A stretch of 25,424 bases of DNA, taken from contig CAXBGT010000054.1 in assembly GCA_963975265.1 (NCBI GenBank), positions 1 through 25,424 of the forward strand, in the 5' to 3' direction. How positions within the stretch are numbered: the stretch's first letter is position 1; the number at the start of each line of letters is the position of its first letter. Of the stretch, positions 7,344 to 15,413 are shown piece after piece. A program made the position numbers and the translations under genes. A model generated the notes under the pieces. That model saw nothing but the letters and a program-made list of their open reading frames with translations. It did no database searches and had not been told where the DNA came from. The stretch comes from CAJXUU01 sp963975265. GTDB lineage: Bacteria > Bacteroidota > Bacteroidia > Chitinophagales > Saprospiraceae.

Positions 7344-9758
7344 TTAATTTTTTACAATTCTAATTGTCTCTGACTGCTTTTCTGAACCTACTACTTGTAC
7401 GTTATAGATACCGGCAGATAAGTTCTGTATGTTGAATCTTTCAGTAGTTGAAGCTACATATTTGGTCATACTTACTTTTCCAGTATTATCCGTTACGATC
7501 ATGATATTATCTCCCTCTAGTAATTTGCTAGAATTTAGATAAATATAATCTGCAGTCGGATTAGGGAATATAGCTAATCCTAGATTTTCTAGCGCTAATT
7601 CTCCGATTCCAGTATTAAGATAGCCGAAAGCGTTGAAAGCATCTATACCAGCCTCAGTTACATGACCTGGATTATCATCTACAGCAGTTACCACGATTCG
7701 CATCTGATCATTGAATTCAATATCTGCTGTTGATACAGTGACTTCTATGATGTCTGACCATTCATTGCTAGACGAGTCATCAGTAGATAATGTAAATGAC
7801 GTTATTCCATTCGTTATTTCTACTGTAATTTCATCATTCGCTGCAGTTTGACCATCTAAATTGACGAACCATAGATAAAATGAAATATCAATTCTATTGA
7901 TCGCTCCTGAAAAGTCCATTACTGGCGAAGTGAGAATGGTTGCTCCATCATCTATATCATTATCAAAGAATGATGCTCCTGACGCTCCAGTAACATAGTA
8001 CTTTGTTCCTATATCAGTAGCTATATCTAAATCTGTTTGAATAACGATGCCATTGTCATCAGTCGTCCTATTCGGAACAGCAAGTTCCCATTGACCTGTC
8101 GTAGCATCACCAGTCACAGTCCACCCTAGATCTGCAAAGAAATCATCTTGGTATCCTACTATTAATTCTGTGCCATATACAGCATCGTTCACTGCTATTA
8201 CGTCTTGAGTGTCACCTTTGTATCCCCATTTAGCTACTTGTAAAGTATATGAGACGTCTTCTCTTACACCGAGTTGCCATGTTCCACTAGCATCTGTGGA
8301 AGTTTCCAGAGTACTGTTATTTGTATTGTCTTGAAGAACAACTTTTGCATCTTCTATTGGTTCTCCAGTGCCTTTGTCTATTACTGTTCCAGTTACTAAG
8401 CTATTTCCCATCTGCACATCAAGTACAGTGATCTCTCCGCTTACAAGTATAGCTTCAGCAATTACACTGTCATAATTAGGATGACTAAACATAACGTCGA
8501 AAGTCCCTTGATTTGCAATGCCTGTTTTATAATCTCCCATTACACCAGAAGATTTTCTATTCTCCTGAGTAGCAATGATTTCAACCTCAACATTAGGGAT
8601 GCCGAAACCTGTACCAGAATCCGTGATATTTCCTTTCAAGTATGAAGCCCTCTGATACCCTTGTATGCCTTCGTTTGTTGTTGGTCTAAATACTTTCAAC
8701 TTATTACTCAAACCTGGCCCATCAGTCGCTAATATTAGCCCCGAAGGAAGAAAAGGATAGACACCCCAACATCCGTTAAATCCACCGTTTGCTCCTGTTT
8801 CTGAGTCAAAAGCAGCTACTTTTATCATATTGTCTGGCTCATTTACATCAGTGATGATCACTCCATCAGTATACCAACTAGTGATTAAGAATCCATTCAG
8901 ATAATGTGTATTATGTGGTATTACACCTAGGCCTTGTGTCTCTAGTGATTGGAACCGATCTAAAGGCTCTATAGCATCTAAATCAGAAATGTCAAAGGAT
9001 TCAACAAAAGCATTTGATCGTTCATCAGTGGTAAATATGTAATTTCCATCATCAGATGCCCATGCATTATGTGTGAAATCAAACGATGAACTTTCTCCGT
9101 TCAACAATACAGGATTGGTTTTATCAGATACGTCATAAACATTGAACATCCCTAGGTAAATCTCGGATGCATACATTCTATCATTTGCTACATAAACATC
9201 ATGAGAATAGTTTAAATCTGCAGATCCTACGTGGACAGGATTCTTTTTATCTTGATTAAGATCTAAAATCAAAATACCTCCAACGGAATTATTGCATCCA
9301 GAAAGGTAACAGTAACCTTGATCAGTGTCGATATAGAGGTTGTGACATTTGTCTAATGACTCAGTGTTCCCGCTAACTGTTAGATCTGGCTTCCAGTATT
9401 CCGAAGTTATTGTATCTGGAGCACCAGACATATCTATTATCAGAAGTCCGTCGGTACCTTGATCTGAAGTCACATAAATGTGATCCTCAAATGATTTAAT
9501 ATCTCTCCAAGTACCAGAAGGTCCAGGAATTGATGCTCTTTCGATTGGATTAGCCGGATCCTCTAGTGACCATATCTTTGTTGTGGTTCTCGTCCCCATG
9601 ATAGCGTATTCCACGCCTGTAGAATCAACATATCCCCATATGTCATTTCCAGTTTCCCCATTGTCTACGGAACTAACCAGCTCCATGTTGAATGTTAGTT
9701 GCCCATAACCAGTCATAGCTATAGCCCATAAAAAAAGTACTTGTGTAAAATTTCGCAT
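7344..9758 (-). CDS. Choice-of-anchor B family protein, larger paralogue, T9SS cargo
   Basis: An 804-residue secreted protein. In order: signal peptide (1-20, TGYGQ), choice-of-anchor B/LVIVD propeller (about 22-360), a first CarboxypepD-like regulatory domain (about 372-450), a second one (about 453-533, starting VTGTVIDKGTGEPIEDAKV), a beta-sandwich that looks like a MAM or galactose-binding jelly roll (about 538-712, DDFFADLGWTVTGDATTGQW then TSPVMDFSG), and a T9SS type A sorting domain (about 722-804, AIFPNPTADYIYLN and the final SETIRIVKN). The propeller matches the neighbouring 537-residue protein almost gaplessly, including H139, H186, H230, H282 and H285. It also has cysteines at 138, 150, 155 and 330, of which only 150 is shared. 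Expected location is the cell surface or medium through type IX secretion. Substrate or partner is unknown. Confidence 0.9.
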   Translation of the reverse strand: MRNFTQVLFLWAIAMTGYGQLTFNMELVSSVDNGETGNDIWGYVDSTGVEYAIMGTRTTTKIWSLEDPANPIERASIPGPSGTWRDIKSFEDHIYVTSDQGTDGLLIIDMSGAPDTITSEYWKPDLTVSGNTESLDKCHNLYIDTDQGYCYLSGCNNSVGGILILDLNQDKKNPVHVGSADLNYSHDVYVANDRMYASEIYLGMFNVYDVSDKTNPVLLNGESSSFDFTHNAWASDDGNYIFTTDERSNAFVESFDISDLDAIEPLDRFQSLETQGLGVIPHNTHYLNGFLITSWYTDGVIITDVNEPDNMIKVAAFDSETGANGGFNGCWGVYPFLPSGLILATDGPGLSNKLKVFRPTTNEGIQGYQRASYLKGNITDSGTGFGIPNVEVEIIATQENRKSSGVMGDYKTGIANQGTFDVMFSHPNYDSVIAEAILVSGEITVLDVQMGNSLVTGTVIDKGTGEPIEDAKVVLQDNTNNSTLETSTDASGTWQLGVREDVSYTLQVAKWGYKGDTQDVIAVNDAVYGTELIVGYQDDFFADLGWTVTGDATTGQWELAVPNRTTDDNGIVIQTDLDIATDIGTKYYVTGASGASFFDNDIDDGATILTSPVMDFSGAINRIDISFYLWFVNLDGQTAANDEITVEITNGITSFTLSTDDSSSNEWSDIIEVTVSTADIEFNDQMRIVVTAVDDNPGHVTEAGIDAFNAFGYLNTGIGELALENLGLAIFPNPTADYIYLNSSKLLEGDNIMIVTDNTGKVSMTKYVASTTERFNIQNLSAGIYNVQVVGSEKQSETIRIVKN

Positions 9759-9907
9759 TAATTTCAGATTAATAAATTGAATAAATTATTACATGTTGAT
9801 AAATAGATTATTACCAATAATGTTTTTGAAAAATCGACCCCTAAAATTATATAAAAAATTAGAACCAACCTACTTATTTCGATTAGTCTTCAGGACATAT
9901 CTATAAA

Positions 9908-10333
9908 CTACTTTCTCTCTACACGCATTGTGGTCAATTTTGAAACACATATGAGCTCATTTTCTTCATTGAATATCTCGGTATTCCATACTTGGATTCG
10001 CCTTCCTATTCTTATCGGTTTGGTTATGCTATAGACAAATCCAGATTTGACAGATTTAAGATGATTGGCGTTTATTTCTATTCCTACAATCGTTTCTTTA
10101 GTAATGTCTTCAATAATTAGGACACTCACTATACTGCCGATAGTTTCACTCAATGCCACAGAAGCTCCTCCATGCAGGAGTCCTGTAGGTTGCTTAGTTC
10201 GTTCATCAACTGGCATTTTTGCTTTAATATAGTCATCACCTACTTCTATTATTTCTATTCCCAAATGAGATGCAAGTGTATTATTGTTAATATTATTTAA
10301 TGCTTCTAGTGTAGGTTCATTTTTCCAGATCAT
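9908..10333 (-). CDS. Hotdog-fold acyl-CoA thioesterase, YdiI/MenI-like
   Basis: A cytoplasmic PaaI-superfamily thioesterase. From the ATG at 10333 the protein has 141 residues and opens MIWKNEPTLEALN, matching the start of Escherichia coli YdiI. I therefore prefer this start over in-frame starts at 10360 and 10411, the latter of which would overlap the divergent gene. The family segment GLLHGGASVALSETIGS (51-67) carries the catalytic glutamate at residue 63, as in YdiI, and GIEINANHLKSVKSG and GRRIQVWNTEIF are also typical. YdiI-type enzymes hydrolyse 1,4-dihydroxy-2-naphthoyl-CoA in menaquinone synthesis. That role would suit a menaquinone-using Bacteroidota but is inferred, as no other men gene is in the window. 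It is divergent from the DUF1415 gene, with 44 bases between the starts. Confidence 0.9.
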   Translation of the reverse strand: MIWKNEPTLEALNNINNNTLASHLGIEIIEVGDDYIKAKMPVDERTKQPTGLLHGGASVALSETIGSIVSVLIIEDITKETIVGIEINANHLKSVKSGFVYSITKPIRIGRRIQVWNTEIFNEENELICVSKLTTMRVERK

Positions 10334-10377
10334 AGAATGTACTTTTGCAGTTGTTATCATAATTAAATAGAGAAAAT

Positions 10378-10950
10378 ATGGCAAATTCCAATAAATACTT
10401 AGATCTAACAAAACAATGGATAGAAAGATTAGTTATAGGACTAAATTTATGTCCCTTTGCTAAATATCCGTTTGCTGATGGATTGATACACTATGAATTA
10501 TCAGATTCTGATGATTTTAGACCCATGATGGAGGAGTTGGTTGATCTAATAGAAAAACTCAATAGTGTTGAAGTCGAAGAGATATCAAATGCACTCATGG
10601 TTTATACCTCAGATATATCATTTGAGTTTATGTTGGATTTAGAATATTCATTTTTGGGATTATTAGAGGAAGCTGGACTAGATACTAAATATCAGACTGT
10701 TGTTTTTCATCCTCAATTCAGATATGAGGGGGAAGAGGTCAACGCCCATGGAAACTTTACAAATCGATCACCATATCCTATGATTCATGTATTAAGAGCT
10801 GAGGAAGTATCAGATGCCATAGCAAAGACTTTGAATGTAGATTTAATTCCAGTAAATAATGCAGCTAAATTAGACAGAATTGCGTTAACCAAGGTATCAG
10901 AGGTATTCGAAGATGGTTTTGAGGATCGTGTTGCTAAAGCACTAAATTAA
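10378..10950 (+). CDS. DUF1415 family protein
   Basis: A 190-residue soluble protein of the DUF1415 family, recognised from WIERLVIGLNLCPFAKYPF (residues 14-32), FHPQFRYEG and the NRSPYPMIHVLRAEEVSDAI segment (about 128-147). No function is established for the family. The conserved CPFA cysteine (C25) suggests a redox or metal role, which is speculation. A possible -7 promoter element TACTTTTG sits at 10340-10347, about 30 bases before the start, but without a -33 TTTG at the right distance. The patatin-barrel gene starts 7 bases after this stop, so the pair is very likely one transcription unit. Confidence 0.88.
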   Translation: MANSNKYLDLTKQWIERLVIGLNLCPFAKYPFADGLIHYELSDSDDFRPMMEELVDLIEKLNSVEVEEISNALMVYTSDISFEFMLDLEYSFLGLLEEAGLDTKYQTVVFHPQFRYEGEEVNAHGNFTNRSPYPMIHVLRAEEVSDAIAKTLNVDLIPVNNAAKLDRIALTKVSEVFEDGFEDRVAKALN

Positions 10951-10957
10951 TTAAAGA

Positions 10958-13228
10958 ATGAAGTTTATTATCTATTTCTTACTGTTGTCCATGTGTATGT
11001 TAAATACACTAGAAACAATTGGTCAAGAGACTGATAAACATTTTACACAGCGAGATTATGACAAAAGACCAAAAATAGGATTAGCGCTTAGCGGTGGTGC
11101 TGCACATGGACTTGCTCATGTTGGTGTGATCAAGTATTTAGATGAAATTGGTGTCAAAATCGATTATATCACGGGCACGAGTATGGGGGCTGTTATTGGT
11201 GCGTTACATGCAATGGGGTATAATGGATTGCAAATCGAAGCCATAGCAGCTGATATCAATTGGGATGCTGTGATGAATAATAGTATCCAATATGAAGGAG
11301 TCTCTCCTGCCGAGAAGTTTTATCATAATAAGTATCCGCTAAATTTTGCAATCAATGATCGAAGAATCCTCCTACCACAAGGCATATTGAACACAAATCG
11401 ATTAGAGTTAGTGCTCGCCAGATTGTTTTCCCCTACAGTTGGAATTGACAAGTTTACAGATTTTCCAATACCATTCAAATGTTATGGTGTGGATATAGAA
11501 GAGGGGGAGGTAGTATGTTTAGAAAATGGAAAATTGACCGAGGCATTACGGGCTTCAATGGCTATCCCTTCGGTGTTTTCTCCTTTCAAGTATCAAAATA
11601 GGTGGATAGTAGATGGAGGACTCATGAGGAATTTTCCCGTAGTTGAAAATTTCGATATGGGAGCCGATATAGTGTTAGGGTCTTATGTTGGTAGAGAAAA
11701 ATCTGACATCTCAGAGCTGAAAAATTTGATTGATATTTTATCAGAATCTGCATTTATGATGAGTATTCAAGATTCAAAAAAGCAAAAAGAACACACGGAT
11801 ATTCTCTTTTGTCCTGACGTAAAGGGCAAAGGCGTTTTTGATTTCAATGACTACCAATCAATAATAGATGAAGGTTATAAGTCTGCCGAGTATCACCATG
11901 AAGAATTGATGGAGCTACTAGGTATTATAGGTAAATATCCTAAAGCGGGTGCCTTTGTCCCTCTCGTAGTCCCAGAATATCTTTATATCGATAGTATTAA
12001 AACCAGTGACTTGCCCATAGCTGATCGCGAATTAGCAATAGATAAATTTGGATTTAAACCAAGATCACACATGACCTATAGGATGATCGAAGTTGGTATT
12101 GCTAGAATTACATCTACATTGAATTTCGAATCAATAAAATATGAAATAATTAAAAAAGGAGAAAAGAATATCCTGTATATACAAGCCAAGCCTAGGCAAT
12201 ATCGAAAAATTGGTATTAATATTAATCATTTCTCAAATACTAATTCGTCATTGATCTTATCAGGAGAGGCACGAAACTTATTTTTTAGACTATCAAACCT
12301 TCGTGTTACCTTAAGATTATCAGATAACCCTGCAGTAGGAGGGGAGTATTTTTTTAGAGGTGGTAATAATAATAAGAATTGGTTATTTGGTTTAAGAGCA
12401 AGTGTAGAAAAAACAGGCTTAAAGTTATTCTCGAAAAACTTACAAATGAAAAGGGGATTTCAGTGGGAGGGACATTTCAAGCCTTTCTTTACCTACGAAT
12501 TTAGTAATGCATTAAGTCTAACGGGATTAATCGACTTTAAAAGATTTGATTTTGTAAATCAAATTAGATCGATATATGACATTAAACAAATTGTGAATAG
12601 TAGTACTCGTTTTGGACTTGAGTTAAGTTATGATAGTCGAGACGAAAGAGTGCTACCTAAAAAAGGGACTACATATTTGTTAAGTGCTGGGATTGGATTA
12701 GCTGCAGAAGACGATATCGATTATACAAGAAAAGAAGCTGAAGACAATCTTTTGCTTCCTCAATCAGATGATTATTTTGATGCAGAATTTTATATCGCAA
12801 AGACGCTACCACTGAATTCGAACTTTTGGTGGACAATGGGGGTTGATCTGTATTATAAAACCAAGCCATCTTTATTAGACGGTTACAAAATTGGAGGAAC
12901 CTCAGTGAAAACGGATCTGAGCCTTCCATTTACTGGGTATATTGGTACAGAATTGATGAGTAATAATCATATTTATGCTAGGACAGATTTAAGGTTTGCT
13001 ATTTTCGAGCAAGTATCTTTAGCCTTGGTATTCAATGGAATTTATACTTCTAACAACACTTTTGAATACTCCGATCCAGATCATGAAATATCATATTTTG
13101 CATTTGGTGCCGGGCTTGAATTGGGTATAAAATCACCATTAGGACCCATTCTCTTTGATATTGGTTATAATAGTGAAGCGGAAAGGATCAAAGGAGAGAT
13201 AAGCGTAGGTTGGAGGCACTTCTATTAA
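10958..13228 (+). CDS. Patatin-like phospholipase fused to an outer-membrane barrel
   Basis: A 756-residue exported protein of the patatin/RssA-type esterase plus Omp85-like barrel class, comparable in architecture to Pseudomonas PlpD. The signal peptide spans about 1-22. The patatin domain (about 38-330) has the oxyanion loop GGAAHG (46-51), the nucleophile in GTSMG (S75) and the second catalytic residue in DGG (D219). A linker with POTRA-like character (about 350-400) is followed by a beta-barrel of the surface-antigen (D15) type to the C-terminus, which ends in the aromatic strand SVGWRHFY typical of outer-membrane proteins. The catalytic domain would be displayed or kept at the outer membrane and act on phospholipids or other lipids (inference). 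It starts 7 bases after the DUF1415 stop. Confidence 0.92.
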   Translation: MKFIIYFLLLSMCMLNTLETIGQETDKHFTQRDYDKRPKIGLALSGGAAHGLAHVGVIKYLDEIGVKIDYITGTSMGAVIGALHAMGYNGLQIEAIAADINWDAVMNNSIQYEGVSPAEKFYHNKYPLNFAINDRRILLPQGILNTNRLELVLARLFSPTVGIDKFTDFPIPFKCYGVDIEEGEVVCLENGKLTEALRASMAIPSVFSPFKYQNRWIVDGGLMRNFPVVENFDMGADIVLGSYVGREKSDISELKNLIDILSESAFMMSIQDSKKQKEHTDILFCPDVKGKGVFDFNDYQSIIDEGYKSAEYHHEELMELLGIIGKYPKAGAFVPLVVPEYLYIDSIKTSDLPIADRELAIDKFGFKPRSHMTYRMIEVGIARITSTLNFESIKYEIIKKGEKNILYIQAKPRQYRKIGININHFSNTNSSLILSGEARNLFFRLSNLRVTLRLSDNPAVGGEYFFRGGNNNKNWLFGLRASVEKTGLKLFSKNLQMKRGFQWEGHFKPFFTYEFSNALSLTGLIDFKRFDFVNQIRSIYDIKQIVNSSTRFGLELSYDSRDERVLPKKGTTYLLSAGIGLAAEDDIDYTRKEAEDNLLLPQSDDYFDAEFYIAKTLPLNSNFWWTMGVDLYYKTKPSLLDGYKIGGTSVKTDLSLPFTGYIGTELMSNNHIYARTDLRFAIFEQVSLALVFNGIYTSNNTFEYSDPDHEISYFAFGAGLELGIKSPLGPILFDIGYNSEAERIKGEISVGWRHFY

Positions 13229-13260
13229 CATTATGTTCATAAATCACTTCACTATTTATT

Positions 13261-13592
13261 AATCGGACAGGTCATTATTTTGATCTATTTGAAGACTTTC
13301 CAAGTGATATTGAGATACTAAAAGGAGGAAAAGTAGAAGCACTAGATTTTATACATCTATTTGTTACATCTAGAGAACAATTTGAAGATAGATATCATCA
13401 AGTAGAGCCATTGCTTAAAAAAGATGGACTCTTATGGGTGAGTTGGCCAAAAGGTAAATTAAAATAATAACCAACCTTAACCGAGATTATATAAGAGAAT
13501 TTATCTTAAATGATGGTTTAGTGGATGTGAAGTTCTGTTCTGCTGATGATTGGAGTACACTCAAGTTTGTCCGTAGATTAGTAAATCGTTAG
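13261..13592 (+). pseudogene. Broken DUF3052 family gene
   Basis: Two plus-strand frames together resemble a DUF3052-family protein. The first frame reads from 13261 as NRTGHYFDLFEDFPSDIEIL, continues through KVEALDFIHLFVTSREQFE and KKDGLLWVSWPKGKLK, and stops at two TAA codons (13465-13470). The second, in a different frame from about 13479, reads NRDYIREFILNDGLVDVKFC and SADDWSTLKFVRRLVNR, ending at TAG 13590-13592. Known DUF3052 proteins are about 130-140 residues with an N-terminal SGTPLxKKLGI block; that block (about 30 residues) is absent here, and the join needs a frameshift. The gene is therefore truncated at the 5' end and frameshifted. It lies 32 bases after the patatin-barrel gene and ends 3 bases before the stop of the convergent hydrolase gene. 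Confidence 0.82.
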
Positions 13593-13595
13593 ATA

Positions 13596-14813
13596 TTATT
13601 CAACCAAATTTATCTTCGTTGTAACCGTGGCAGTGGCTTCAAGTGTTCGATGAACAGGACATCTATTCGCAATTTCTTTCAATCTATCTATTTGTACTTG
13701 ATCAAGATTTCCTTTTATTTCTATCTCCCTATCAAAGGTCTCTAATCTTCTGTCTTTCTCATCACAGTGCTCACAATCATCTCTATAACTGCGATCAAAT
13801 GAAAGGTGCACTTTTACTTCTTTGAGATCCCACTTTTTACGTCGAGCATACATTTGCAGAGTCATAGCAGTACAAGCTCCGAGTGCTGCATTGAGTAATT
13901 CGTATGGTGATGGTCCAAAATCCTCTCCTCCAAGATCTTCTGCTTCATCCGCTATGAGTCCATGTCTACCAGCCATGACATCGGTTGTGTATCCACTGCT
14001 ACCTAATCTAGCTACTACTTGCTTATGTGTTTGCAATTTTGGTTTCGTAGGTAGATTTATATATCGTTTTGCCCATGTGGCGATCATATTTCCAACATAG
14101 AATGCGTCATTCTTATTGGTGAGCATATGATCAGCTTCATCAAGAGAAACGAAACTCTTGGGGTGCATTGCAGCAAGATATATTTTCGCAGCATTTTCTA
14201 TTTCCACCACTTTGTCTTGTGGAGAATGAAGTACTAATATCGCTTTGTCTAGATTTTTGATAATAGCATACATATCTTTATCTCTTAGGTCATCGAGAAA
14301 TTGCTTTTTGATCGTAAAAACCTGGCCTCCAATATTCACTTTTGCCAGACCTGTTTTTTCTATATCTTCTATCTTACTTTCTAAGAGATGTGTCACATGA
14401 TCTGGTTCTGATGGAGCACCGACAGTAGCCACGGCTTGAATACAATCCAACTGAGAAGCTGCAAATACAGATGCAGCACCACCAAGACTGTGGCCAATCA
14501 TGATTTTCGGCGCTTCATAATTTTCTTCTAAAAACTTACTAGCGGCAAGCAAATCATCCACATTACTAGAGAAGTTAGTATCGCTGAAATCGCCCTCACT
14601 ATCTCCCAAACCCGTAAAGTCAAATCTTAGTACAGCAATACCATTCAATGTCAGTGCCCGACTGATGTGACGAGTAGCGGATAGATTTTTACTACCTGTA
14701 AATACATGTGCGAAGACAGCATAGGCGTCAGGAGTCTTTGTCAGTGGCATTTCTAATCTAGCGGATAACTTGTAGCCATTTGAATTTGTGAATTCTACTT
14801 TTTTTGATGGCAT
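13596..14813 (-). CDS. Bifunctional alpha/beta hydrolase-OsmC family protein
   Basis: A 405-residue cytoplasmic fusion. Residues 1 to about 255 are an alpha/beta hydrolase with nucleophile S109 in GHSLGG, D200 in SPQDKVV and H229 in DEADHM. Residues about 265-405 are an OsmC/Ohr-type domain with the paired peroxidatic and resolving cysteines C314 (LGACTAMTL) and C385 (RCPVHRTLE). This domain order is a recurrent fusion in bacteria, thought to act in peroxide or thiol-adduct stress. I chose the ATG at 14813 (MPSKKVEFTNSNGYKLSARL), where homology begins, over the frame's earlier start at 14948, whose extra 45 residues look like untranslated leader. A CEHC pair (C347, C350) sits in the loop between the two active cysteines. 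No neighbour suggests a pathway. Confidence 0.92.
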   Translation of the reverse strand: MPSKKVEFTNSNGYKLSARLEMPLTKTPDAYAVFAHVFTGSKNLSATRHISRALTLNGIAVLRFDFTGLGDSEGDFSDTNFSSNVDDLLAASKFLEENYEAPKIMIGHSLGGAASVFAASQLDCIQAVATVGAPSEPDHVTHLLESKIEDIEKTGLAKVNIGGQVFTIKKQFLDDLRDKDMYAIIKNLDKAILVLHSPQDKVVEIENAAKIYLAAMHPKSFVSLDEADHMLTNKNDAFYVGNMIATWAKRYINLPTKPKLQTHKQVVARLGSSGYTTDVMAGRHGLIADEAEDLGGEDFGPSPYELLNAALGACTAMTLQMYARRKKWDLKEVKVHLSFDRSYRDDCEHCDEKDRRLETFDREIEIKGNLDQVQIDRLKEIANRCPVHRTLEATATVTTKINLVE

Positions 14814-14948
14814 GTTGAATTGTTTTTGTATTGCACAAAATAAGAAAGTAGATGAGATAAATCGGTACAAAAGAGAACAGTGTTTGGTAAATGACTTTTG
14901 TGATTGTTTATCTATGATTTTTAGTTGATAAATCGCACCCCTGCGCAT

Positions 14949-15413
14949 TACTTAAATGAACTTCAAGAGCTCATTTTTGAAGGAACTAAAAAATAGATTT
15001 TCAAATTTAGTATCGATAGCATTATTGGTAAGACTCAGTAGGTTAATTTGGCATTCTTTGCGGACCTAGAGTTAGGACTACTAAAAGAGGAAGTATACTC
15101 TTTATCAATTGATGGCCCAGTACTAGTATTAAATATGAAGGGATGCAAGATATTATCAGTGCATTCGAGTGGTTATTGGTGGTTGATTAGAAATTTGCAA
15201 TAGACAATTCGTTAAATTGTAATCGAAATGCTTACTATATATTTTAATAGAAAGATACACATGCAAAGTCATACATCCAGCTGCTCATTCGTACTTCATA
15301 TATTATCAAAAAGAACTATTATTTGAATATGTCCCTGCAAGTGTTAATTTTGCAGACTTATTATCGATAGTTGAGTTGTCAAGACTATCGCGTTATTAAT
15401 AAATCAATCAGAA
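14949..15413 (+). other. Degraded coding-like DNA before the TPR lipoprotein
   Basis: There is no intact gene, but three plus-strand open stretches in different frames look protein-like rather than random: 14956-15069 (starts MNFKSSFLKELKNRF), 15042-15203 (contains EVYSLSIDGPVLVLNMKGCK and SGYWWLIRN) and 15223-15399 (contains HPAAHSYFIYYQKELLFEYV and ASVNFADLLSIVELSRL). They may be pieces of one or two decayed genes broken by frameshifts. I do not recognise a family. The promoter of the downstream lipoprotein gene lies inside the third stretch, which fits old coding DNA reused as a 5' region. Confidence 0.35.
15322..15352 (+). promoter_or_regulatory. Bacteroidota-type promoter for the TPR lipoprotein gene
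   Basis: TTTG at 15322-15325, a 19-base spacer, then TAATTTTG at 15345-15352 match the Bacteroidota sigma-ABfr consensus (TTTG, N19, TAnnTTTG) exactly. The start codon is at 15414, giving a leader of about 55 nt. It is the only place in the window where I found both elements at the expected spacing. Confidence 0.7.

Noticed and set aside
10340..10347. TACTTTTG as a full promoter for the DUF1415 gene
   Set aside because: The -7 element is exact but no TTTG or TTG lies at the required distance upstream; kept only as a remark in the gene entry.
9908..10411. Longer 167-residue version of the hotdog thioesterase
   Set aside because: It would overlap the divergent DUF1415 gene, and the extra 26 residues are not found in YdiI-type proteins, which begin at MIWK.
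13596..14948. Longer 450-residue version of the hydrolase-OsmC fusion
   Set aside because: The first 45 residues lack similarity to the fusion family and the homologous part begins at the ATG at 14813.
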